DNA of 5,587 bases from Planctomycetota bacterium. Its GTDB lineage: Bacteria > Planctomycetota > UBA1135 > GCA-002686595. Shown here in pieces: positions 1-4,909 of the stretch (positions are counted from its first letter, which is position 1; each line of letters starts with the position of its first letter). The stretch is from assembly GCA_021776885.1 (NCBI GenBank), contig JAJFFA010001027.1:1-5587 (forward strand), in the 5' to 3' direction. A program made the position numbers and the translations under genes. The notes beneath the pieces are model-generated. The model was not told the origin of the DNA. It did not search any database and was given only the letters and a program-made list of their open reading frames with translations.

Positions 1-2
1 CC

Positions 3-77
3 AGCCTCGGAGCACGCCGCTCGGCCGAGGACGCGTGCGACGGGCGCGCGGGGACGCTCGCCCTGAACCGGGAGTAG
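3..77 (+). CDS. Possible 3' end of a gene entering from the left edge
   Basis: In the frame starting at base 3, 24 codons run without interruption from the window edge to a TAG at 75-77 (C-terminus reads ...DGRAGTLALNRE). Nearly all codons (about 22 of 24) end in G or C and the second codon positions are less GC-rich, the pattern shown by the secure genes here. The other two + strand frames lack it. It would be convergent with murQ and end exactly where the palindrome begins. The product cannot be named from so short a tail. It could also be chance open frame in GC-rich DNA. Confidence 0.4.
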   Translation, partial: SLGARRSAEDACDGRAGTLALNRE

Positions 78-157
78 CTGGCGATACGGAACCAGGTATA
101 GATCCGCCGCCTCCGCCGCGGAGGCGGCGGATTCATACCTGGTTCCGTATCGCCAGC
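77..157. repeat. 81-base near-perfect palindrome containing the murQ 3' end
   Basis: The sequence is symmetric about base 117. Base 77 pairs with 157, and so on inward to 116 with 118, with only two non-Watson-Crick positions out of 40 (100/134 and 101/133). The outer arms (77-99 and 135-157) are 23 exact bases. The inner arms (102-116 and 118-132) are 15 exact bases and very GC-rich. The symmetry stops abruptly: 76 does not pair with 158. The right arm encodes the last seven MurQ residues (LAIRNQV) on the minus strand. The left arm spells the same seven residues followed by TAG on the + strand. Either an inverted duplication of the gene end or an assembly or amplification fold-back could produce this. 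Confidence 0.95.
102..132. terminator. GC-rich hairpin between convergent gene ends (possible bidirectional terminator)
   Basis: This is the inner part of the palindrome: 15 exact paired bases on each side of base 117 (the innermost few would open into a loop). It lies immediately 3' of the murQ TGA (133-135) and, on the + strand, just after the TAGs at 75-77 and 99-101. That is where a shared terminator for convergent genes would sit. Neither strand has a real T-run after the stem, so it does not fit the classical intrinsic terminator. Rho-independent termination without a U-tract, or mRNA 3'-end protection, are alternatives. Confidence 0.45.
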
Positions 158-1050
158 GCGCGCGACAGATGACCCTGGGCGCGCTCAAGGCGCGCCTCGG
201 CCTCGCTCGCGTCCACGTCCAGGCGGGCCATCAGCACGGCGGGCTTGACCCGTCCGGCGCTCGCCTCGAGCAGGCTGCGGGCGCGCTCGCGCTCGACCTG
301 GCCCAGGTCCATGACCAGGCGCTCGGCTCGATCGACCAGCTTCTGGTTCGCGCGGGTGTCCACGTCGACCATGCGCCCGGCGTGGACCTTGCCCAGACGC
401 GTCATGACCAGGGTCGAGAGGGTGTTCAGGACGATCTTGGTCGCCGTTCCGGCCTTGAGCCGGGTCGAGCCCGCGACGGCCTCGGGCCCGGTGACGACCC
501 GGATCGAGAGGTCGGCGTCGTCGGGTGCTTGCTCGAGGGGGACACAGGCGAAGAAGATCGTCGCGGCGCCGCGCTGGGCGGCGCGGGCCAGGCCGGCGTG
601 GACGAAGGGCGTGGTGCCGCCGGCGCTGATGCCCAGGACCACGTCGGCCGCGCCGACGCCGCGCCCGTCGACGGCCCGCGCCGCCGCGGCACGGTCATCC
701 TCCGCGCCCTCGACCGCCGCGGTCAAGGCCGCGCGGCCGCCGGCGACGATGGCCTGCACCAGGTCCCGCGGCGTCGAGAACGTGGGCGGGCACTCGGCGG
801 CGTCGAGGGCGGCCAGCCGGCCGCTGGTCCCCGCGCCGAGGGTGAACCAGCGGCCGCCGGCGGCCAGGCGCGTGGCGATCAGGTCGACGGCAGCGGCCAG
901 CTCGGGGGCGGCGGCCTCGACGGCGGGCAGAACCTCCGCCTCGACGCCGAGCATCACGCGCACGGCCTCGCGGGCGTCGAGGGTCTCGAGGGTCGAGGTG
1001 GCGGGGTGGCTGGCCTCGGTGGACAGGTGCCCGCGGTCGGCGCTAGCCAT
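133..1050 (-). CDS. murQ: N-acetylmuramic acid 6-phosphate etherase
   Basis: MurQ cleaves the lactyl ether of MurNAc-6-phosphate, giving GlcNAc-6-phosphate and D-lactate, in cytoplasmic peptidoglycan recycling. The 305-residue length is normal for the family. The SIS-fold signatures are intact: GAGTSGRL at 72-79, DAAECPPTF at 83-91, VEGAEDD at 113-119, GSTRLKAGTATK at 194-205 and GKVHAGRMVDV at 220-230. By alignment from memory, Glu86 and Glu117 match the E. coli catalytic Glu83 and Glu114. The N-terminus (LSTEASHPATSTLETLD) aligns with the family start, supporting the ATG at 1050. That ATG lies inside the end of the upstream reductase gene (8-base overlap), and there is no well-spaced Shine-Dalgarno, so translation is probably coupled. 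The last seven codons and the stop lie in the palindrome at 77-157. No kinase, transporter or regulator of MurNAc use is nearby. Confidence 0.97.
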   Translation of the reverse strand: MASADRGHLSTEASHPATSTLETLDAREAVRVMLGVEAEVLPAVEAAAPELAAAVDLIATRLAAGGRWFTLGAGTSGRLAALDAAECPPTFSTPRDLVQAIVAGGRAALTAAVEGAEDDRAAAARAVDGRGVGAADVVLGISAGGTTPFVHAGLARAAQRGAATIFFACVPLEQAPDDADLSIRVVTGPEAVAGSTRLKAGTATKIVLNTLSTLVMTRLGKVHAGRMVDVDTRANQKLVDRAERLVMDLGQVERERARSLLEASAGRVKPAVLMARLDVDASEAEARLERAQGHLSRALAIRNQV

Positions 1051-1954
1051 CCTTGCGCGGACGGCGCTCGAGGCGCTCGCCGGGGTTCCAGAGCCGGGAG
1101 GAGGCCGCGGTCAGGCCGCCGTCGACCACGAAGTTCTCGCCGGTGATGTAGGCGCTGGCGGGGGACAGCAGCCAGAGGGAGTGGGCGGCGACCTCGTCGC
1201 GGGTCGCGAAGCGCCCGAGGGGGATCGACTCGACGATGCGCTGCTCGACGGCGGGGTCGGGCCACAGGTTGCGCGCGGCGCCGTCCGACTGGAACGGACC
1301 CGGGGCGATCGCGTTGACGCGGATGCCGTGGGGCGCCCACTCGCCGGCCAGGGTGCGGGTCATGGCCAGGACGCCGGCCTTGGCGCTGGCCGAGTGCACC
1401 ACCCCGGGCATGCCGCCCGTGGCGTAGGTGGCGACCACGTTGAGGATCACGCCCTTGCGTGCGGCGATCATCGCCCGGCCCACGTGCTTGCTGGCATAGA
1501 ACGTTCCGTCGAGCACGATGCCCAGGACGGAACGCCAGGCGTTGGTCGACAGGCGCTCCGCAGGGCAGACGAAGTTGCCGGCGGCGTTGTTGACCAGGAG
1601 ATCGATCTTGCCGTGGCGCTCGAGCAGGGCTTCGACGGTCGAGCGCACCGACGGGGCCTCGCGCAGGTCCAGGACATGGGCCTCCGCGTTCCAGCCGCGA
1701 GCCTGCGCCTCGTTCAGGAGGGCGCTGTGGTGCTCGGGGTTGCGCGAGGCGATCGCCACGGTCGCGCCCAGGGCGCAGAGGCCGCGGCTGATCTCGAGGC
1801 CCAGGCCCGTTCCGCCGCCGGTGACGAGGGCGACCTCGCCGGCGAAGGTGCCCGCAGGCAGCCAGCGGGCGGAGGCGGGGAGGGCGTGGGGGGCGCCTGG
1901 GTCGCCTGGGTCGTTGGACGAGGGCGAGTGCGAGGGCGGGGGGGCGTCGGCCAT
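1043..1954 (-). CDS. 2,4-dienoyl-CoA reductase-type short-chain dehydrogenase
   Basis: This 303-residue protein is a short-chain dehydrogenase/reductase. It resembles the NADPH-dependent 2,4-dienoyl-CoA reductases (peroxisomal/mitochondrial DECR; Bacillus FadH/YkuF), which remove double bases of unsaturation during beta-oxidation. The cofactor loop TGGGTGLG is at 45-52, NNAAGNF at 122-128 and HSASAKAGVLAMTRTLAGEW at 187-206. It lacks the usual YxxxK. Instead Tyr177 (in VVATYATG) and Lys192 are 15 residues apart, the same spacing I recall for Tyr199/Lys214 of human DECR1, which points to this subfamily rather than a generic reductase. The C-terminal YITGENFVVDGG (269-280) is typical. Residues 1-33 are a Pro/Ser/Asp-rich tail outside the fold, with no alternative start between it and the core. 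There is no Shine-Dalgarno before the ATG. Substrate assignment is inference. Confidence 0.88.
   Translation of the reverse strand: MADAPPPSHSPSSNDPGDPGAPHALPASARWLPAGTFAGEVALVTGGGTGLGLEISRGLCALGATVAIASRNPEHHSALLNEAQARGWNAEAHVLDLREAPSVRSTVEALLERHGKIDLLVNNAAGNFVCPAERLSTNAWRSVLGIVLDGTFYASKHVGRAMIAARKGVILNVVATYATGGMPGVVHSASAKAGVLAMTRTLAGEWAPHGIRVNAIAPGPFQSDGAARNLWPDPAVEQRIVESIPLGRFATRDEVAAHSLWLLSPASAYITGENFVVDGGLTAASSRLWNPGERLERRPRKDG
1895..1912. repeat. 9-base tandem duplication in the reductase N-terminal tail
   Basis: Two exact copies of gcctgggtc lie end to end inside the coding sequence, giving a repeated Gly-Asp-Pro in the low-complexity N-terminal tail of the reductase (residues 15-20). 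The length keeps the frame. It lies outside the catalytic domain and is probably a slippage product. Confidence 0.8.
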
Positions 1955-1967
1955 GGACAGAGGGTAG

Positions 1968-1986
1968 CGCGCGCGGGCCGCGCGCG
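1968..1986. other. 19-base GC palindrome between membrane protein and reductase genes
   Basis: The sequence is perfectly symmetric around base 1977 (nine pairs, all G-C) and fills half of the 38-base gap between the stop of the membrane protein (1993-1995) and the reductase ATG (1954). As RNA it could form a hairpin of about eight pairs. No T-run follows on the minus strand, so it may be an intercistronic mRNA structure rather than a terminator. In DNA this rich in CG steps a chance origin is also possible. Confidence 0.45.
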
Positions 1987-1992
1987 ACGCCC

Positions 1993-2778
1993 TCAGTCCG
2001 CCAGCTCGATGCGTACGCCCTCGGGCAGCTCGAGGAAGGGCTGGCCGCGCTCGAAGTCGCGCTCCAGGTCGCGCAGGTCGCGGCGCGAGACGTCGAGGCC
2101 GAAGTCGAGCACGACGTGGTCGGGACGGCCCGGAACCGGGCGCGTGGCGACCAGGTCGACGTCGCCGTCGGTGGCGTCCTCGAGCCAGTCGCGGATGCGC
2201 TCCGCGCGCCGACTCTCCATGTGGCCGCGCCAGGTCACCAGCAGGTGCACGGGCCAGCGGGCGTCGAGGCCGGGCTCGAGCGCGGGCTCATCCTGGCCGG
2301 CGTAGCGGCGCAGGGCCTCGCCCTCGATCGTGCCGTCGCCCGGATCGCCCGAGTCAACGCCCGAGTCAACGCCCGAGTCAAACGGATCGCCCGAGTCCCG
2401 CGGCTCGCCCCGGTGGCCGCTCCGCGCCAGACCCTGGCCCTCGAAGCGGGCATCGAAGACCCCGGGGCCTGCGTGCTGGGCCTCGGCCAGCTCGGTGCGC
2501 ACGACCTCGATCGAGCGCAAGGGGCTGCGCTTCAGGGCGGCGGAGCCAACCAGCAGGGCTCCGCTGCCCAGGAAAACCGCCAGGGCCATGCCCGCCAGCC
2601 CCAGGACACCCAGGGACAGGAACAGGCTGCCGAGGGGGCCGGGGCGGCTCTTCGAGCGCCCGCCGCGCAGGACGAAGACGAGCAGGAAGGTCAGAGCCGC
2701 GAGGAAACCCAGGAAGAGCAGGGCGCCGAAGAAGACGGCCCCGATGGGCGGGCCAGCGTGCAGGGAGAGGTTGTGCAT
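1993..2778 (-). CDS. Hypothetical two-helix membrane protein with an Asp/Ser/Gly repeat linker
   Basis: I do not recognise this 261-residue protein. Residues about 12-37 and 49-80 are strongly hydrophobic and look like two transmembrane segments, joined by a short basic loop (RGGRSKSR, 38-45). A linker at about 126-150 is built of DSGD/DSGV repeats and is very acidic. The C-terminal part (about 175-261) is a soluble mixed alpha/beta region with many charged residues (WPVHLLVTWRG, HVVLDFGLDVSRRDLRDLERDFERG). The two segments suggest an inner-membrane anchor with the soluble domain on the same side as the short N-terminus. The ATG at 2778 is preceded by a G-rich stretch but no clear Shine-Dalgarno. 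It is the first gene of the minus-strand run and ends 38 bases before the reductase start. Third-position bias supports real coding. Confidence 0.75.
   Translation of the reverse strand: MHNLSLHAGPPIGAVFFGALLFLGFLAALTFLLVFVLRGGRSKSRPGPLGSLFLSLGVLGLAGMALAVFLGSGALLVGSAALKRSPLRSIEVVRTELAEAQHAGPGVFDARFEGQGLARSGHRGEPRDSGDPFDSGVDSGVDSGDPGDGTIEGEALRRYAGQDEPALEPGLDARWPVHLLVTWRGHMESRRAERIRDWLEDATDGDVDLVATRPVPGRPDHVVLDFGLDVSRRDLRDLERDFERGQPFLELPEGVRIELAD
2341..2397. repeat. 12-base tandem repeat inside the membrane protein gene
   Basis: Three copies of gcccgagtcaac run end to end at 2347-2358, 2359-2370 and 2371-2382 (the third has one mismatch). They are bracketed by two exact copies of the 15-base cggatcgcccgagtc at 2341-2355 and 2383-2397. 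On the minus strand they encode DSGDP...DSGVDSGVDSGDP. The 12-base unit preserves the frame, so copy-number change would lengthen or shorten the acidic linker by four residues without breaking the gene. Confidence 0.92.
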
Positions 2779-2870
2779 GACCCCCGTTTGTGCGCGCCGC
2801 CTCCGGGGCCATTTCCGGGGGTTGCGGGATTCCGTAGTCTGTTCGCCCCCATATGTCGCTGGAGACCCCC
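2779..2870. promoter_or_regulatory. Divergent intergenic region (promoters expected, none clear)
   Basis: These 92 bases separate the starts of the leftward and rightward transcription units and must hold both promoters, or they lie in flanking genes. I see no convincing -35/-10 pair on either strand. TAGTCT at 2835-2840 and TTGCGG at 2822-2827 are only partial matches and wrongly spaced. TCCGGGG occurs twice 12 bases apart (2802-2808 and 2814-2820), a weak candidate for an operator but easily explained by composition. Confidence 0.35.
2861..2864 (+). promoter_or_regulatory. Ribosome binding site fixing the start of the semialdehyde dehydrogenase
   Basis: GGAG is followed by six bases and the ATG at 2871, an ideal Shine-Dalgarno spacing. 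The in-frame ATG 18 bases earlier (2853) has no such site. The protein beginning at 2871 (MQTLESYVAGRW) also aligns with the usual N-terminus of PaaZ (MQQLASFLSGTW in E. coli), so 2871 is preferred. Confidence 0.75.
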
Positions 2871-4430
2871 ATGCAGACCCTCGAGAGCTACGTCGCTGGC
2901 CGCTGGCAGGCCGGAGACGGCGGCGAGCGCACCCTGATCGATCCCACCCAAGACGTGCCCATCGCGAGCGTCAGCTCGGAGGGCGTCGACTTCGGCGCCG
3001 TCCGTGCCCACGCCGTCGAGCAAGGCGGGCCCGCCCTGCGCGGCATGACCTTCCTCGAGCGCGGGCGCATGCTGAAGGATCTATCCGCCGCGCTGCACGA
3101 GCACCGCGAGGAGCTGATCGAGCTCTCGGTCCAGAACGGGGGCAACACCCGCGGCGATGCCAAGTTCGACATCGACGGCGCGACCGGGACCCTGGCGGCC
3201 TACGCCCACTTCTCCAAGGGCCTCGGCGAGCGCCCGTTCCTGCCCGACGGCGAGGGCATCCAGCTCGGCCGCACCGCGCGCTTCTGGGGCCAGCACATCC
3301 TGGTGCCGCGGCAGGGGGTGGCCGTCCACGTCAACGCCTTCAACTTCCCCGGCTGGGGCATGTTCGAGAAGGCCGCCTGCGCCTGGCTGGCCGGGGTGCC
3401 GGTGATCGAGAAGCCGGGCACGCCCACGGCCCACCCGGCCTGGCGCATGGCGCACATCGCCGTGGAGTCCGGGCTCCTGCCCGAGGGCGCCTTCCAGTTC
3501 GTGGTCGGCGGCCTGGGCGACCTCTTCGATCGGCTCGAGGCCCAGGACTGCGTCGCCTTCACGGGCTCCGCGGCCACCGCGCGCATCATCCGCAGCCACG
3601 CGAACCTGATCGCGAAGGGCGTGCGCATCAACGTCGAGGCCGACTCGCTCAACGCCGCGGTCCTGGCCCCCGACGTCGACGCCGGCTCGGAGACCTACGG
3701 GCTGTTCCTCGCGAACATCGTGCTCGACATGACCCAGAAGACGGGCCAGAAGTGCACCGCCGTGCGGCGCATCCTGGTGCCGGCCGAGCGCGTGGACGAC
3801 GTCAGCCGCGACCTCGTCGCCGAGCTGGGGCGCATCGCCGTCGGCGATCCGCGCGACAAGACGAAGCGCATGGGACCGATCACCGACGGGCGCCAGGCGC
3901 GGGACGTACGCGAGGGCATCGAGGCCCTCTCCGCGGTGGGGCAGCTGGCCTGCGGCGGGACCGACGCCCCCGCGGGCGCCCCGGCCGGCGGGCACTTCAT
4001 CGCTCCGACCCTGGTCGTCGCCACGGATGGCGACGCGGACGTGATCCACGAGCGCGAGGTCTTCGGACCGGTCTCGACCGTCCTGCCCTACGACGGCGAG
4101 GCGCAGAGCGCCGTGGATCTGGTCTGCCGCGGGGGCGGCGGCCTGGTCACCAGCGTCTACTCGAACGACCCGGACTGGACCGAGACCTACGTCCTGGGCG
4201 TCGCGCCCTGGCACGGGCGGGTCTGGGTCGCGAGCGACCGCTCAGCCGAGCAGTCCCTGCCCCCGGGCATGGTCCTGCCGGGCATGATCCACGGCGGCCC
4301 GGGCCGCGCGGGGGGCGGCGAGGAGCTGGGGGCTGAGCGCGGCCTGGCGCTCTACATGCAGCGTGTCGCCCTGCAGGGCTTCAAGGGCTTCGTCGACGGC
4401 CGCTTCGGTGCGCAGAAGGACGAGGCGTGA
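2871..4430 (+). CDS. PaaZ/BoxD-type CoA-semialdehyde dehydrogenase (stand-alone ALDH)
   Basis: From the preferred ATG at 2871 the protein has 519 residues (525 from the ATG at 2853). It is an aldehyde dehydrogenase of the group that includes the N-terminal domain of PaaZ and BoxD. These oxidise ring-cleavage CoA-semialdehydes to acids with NAD(P)+, in phenylacetyl-CoA and benzoyl-CoA breakdown respectively. Visible motifs are NAFNFPGWGM (155-164), Lys181 in EKPGT, FTGSAATA (230-237), VEADSLN with catalytic Glu256, GQKCTA with nucleophile Cys295, REVFGPV (395-401), and the group-specific HGGPGRAGGGEELG (474-487). Glu256 and Cys295 have the same numbers as in E. coli PaaZ. The C-terminal MaoC-like hydratase domain of full PaaZ (about 680 residues) is absent, and the length fits BoxD. 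The exact substrate cannot be decided, so no symbol is given. The stop overlaps the next gene's GTG. Confidence 0.94.
   Translation: MQTLESYVAGRWQAGDGGERTLIDPTQDVPIASVSSEGVDFGAVRAHAVEQGGPALRGMTFLERGRMLKDLSAALHEHREELIELSVQNGGNTRGDAKFDIDGATGTLAAYAHFSKGLGERPFLPDGEGIQLGRTARFWGQHILVPRQGVAVHVNAFNFPGWGMFEKAACAWLAGVPVIEKPGTPTAHPAWRMAHIAVESGLLPEGAFQFVVGGLGDLFDRLEAQDCVAFTGSAATARIIRSHANLIAKGVRINVEADSLNAAVLAPDVDAGSETYGLFLANIVLDMTQKTGQKCTAVRRILVPAERVDDVSRDLVAELGRIAVGDPRDKTKRMGPITDGRQARDVREGIEALSAVGQLACGGTDAPAGAPAGGHFIAPTLVVATDGDADVIHEREVFGPVSTVLPYDGEAQSAVDLVCRGGGGLVTSVYSNDPDWTETYVLGVAPWHGRVWVASDRSAEQSLPPGMVLPGMIHGGPGRAGGGEELGAERGLALYMQRVALQGFKGFVDGRFGAQKDEA
4414..4420 (+). promoter_or_regulatory. Ribosome binding site for the overlapping GTG start
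   Basis: AGAAGGA ends six bases before the GTG at 4427 and lies inside the last codons of the dehydrogenase gene. It supports GTG as the true start of the YCII protein, with translation coupled through the GTGA stop/start overlap. The nearby ATG at 4437 is in another frame and soon meets a stop. Confidence 0.65.
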
Positions 4431-4909
4431 GGCGGCATGGCGCGGTTTCCCTCATCGGGCTGGCGGGCCTCTTCCTCCTGACCTGGGCTTGCGCCGCGCC
4501 GCACGCCGCGCAGCGCGACACCCCCGCGGACGGGCTGCGGCCGACGCCGCAGCTGCAGCCGGGCGCGAACTACGTGCTCGCCTACCTCCTGACGAACCGC
4601 GTCGACCCGGGCCTCGACGCGGACGCCCGGCGCACTGCGCTGGCGGGCCACTTCGAGAACATGGGGCGACTCGCGCAGGAGGGCGTGCTGGTCGTGGCCG
4701 GGCCCCTGGGCGAGCCGCGCTCGAACCCGGCCCAGCGCGGGATCTTCATCCTCGATAGCGCCGACCCGCCGACGCCCTGGCCCTGGCGGCGCTCGACGCG
4801 TCGAACCCGTAGGGCTACTGGCGACGGCGACCGGCGATGGCGCCGAACAGGGCCCTGGCGTGGACCAGGGTCACCTCGAGCTCGATGCCATCGGGCACCG
4901 GCGCGCTGA
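4427..4909 (+). CDS. YCII-domain exported protein, apparently frameshifted near its end
   Basis: The frame starts at a GTG overlapping the dehydrogenase stop by four bases. Residues 1-25 form a signal peptide (basic MRRHG, hydrophobic SLIGLAGLFLLTW, then ACAAPHA). Cys22 could be a lipoprotein site, but the lipobox (TWAC) is weak. Residues about 49-112 match YCII-related proteins (YVLAYLLTNRV, GHFENMGRLAQEGVLVVAGPLGEP, RGIFILDSADP), with the conserved His75. YCII is a small ferredoxin-like domain of mostly unknown function. After about residue 114 (base 4768) the 160-residue frame turns into Arg/Pro/Gly-rich sequence and runs antisense into the next gene for 95 bases. That tail is unlikely to be native. 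The neighbouring frame from 4771 continues the family pattern to a TAG at 4810-4812. I read this as a damaged gene or a one-base sequencing error. Confidence 0.7.
   Translation: MRRHGAVSLIGLAGLFLLTWACAAPHAAQRDTPADGLRPTPQLQPGANYVLAYLLTNRVDPGLDADARRTALAGHFENMGRLAQEGVLVVAGPLGEPRSNPAQRGIFILDSADPPTPWPWRRSTRRTRRATGDGDRRWRRTGPWRGPGSPRARCHRAPAR
4771..4812 (+). other. Displaced continuation of the YCII gene in another frame
   Basis: Read from 4771 this stretch gives DALALAALDASNP followed by TAG, which resembles the alanine-rich helix and 'DP' turn that follow the 'GIFILD' strand in YCII proteins. It is offset from the main frame by two bases left over at 4769-4770, consistent with a single lost base in ccgccgacg. 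Upstream in this frame there is a stop at 4756-4758, so it cannot be a separate gene. It ends two bases before the stop of the convergent gene, the compact spacing seen elsewhere in the window. Even restored, the family's last strand (about 15 residues) would be missing. Confidence 0.6.

Noticed and set aside
77..157. Reading the palindrome as an insertion-sequence end or CRISPR repeat
   Set aside because: There is one copy only, no target duplication and no transposase or cas gene in the window, so neither can be supported.
245..2305. Long + strand open frame (686 codons) across murQ and the reductase
   Set aside because: It lies antisense to two clearly identified genes. Its product is Arg/Ala/Ser/Pro-rich with no family signature, as expected for an antisense frame in very GC-rich DNA.
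2853..2870. Upstream ATG as the start of the dehydrogenase
   Set aside because: It has no Shine-Dalgarno. The ATG at 2871 has GGAG six bases upstream and matches the family N-terminus.
3081..4214. Minus-strand 377-codon frame inside the dehydrogenase gene
   Set aside because: It is antisense to a well-supported gene, rich in Gly/Arg/Asp/Ala, and has no ribosome binding site or family resemblance.
2330..4336. Long + strand open frame (668 codons) over the membrane protein and dehydrogenase genes
   Set aside because: It is a shifted frame of the dehydrogenase with an Arg/Pro/Gly-rich product and no recognisable motif. The real frame carries all ALDH motifs.
4793..4804. 12-base palindrome (tcgacgcgtcga) near the convergent gene ends
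   Set aside because: It is too short for a terminator, lacks a T-run, and lies in the displaced coding frame. It is most likely a chance product of composition.
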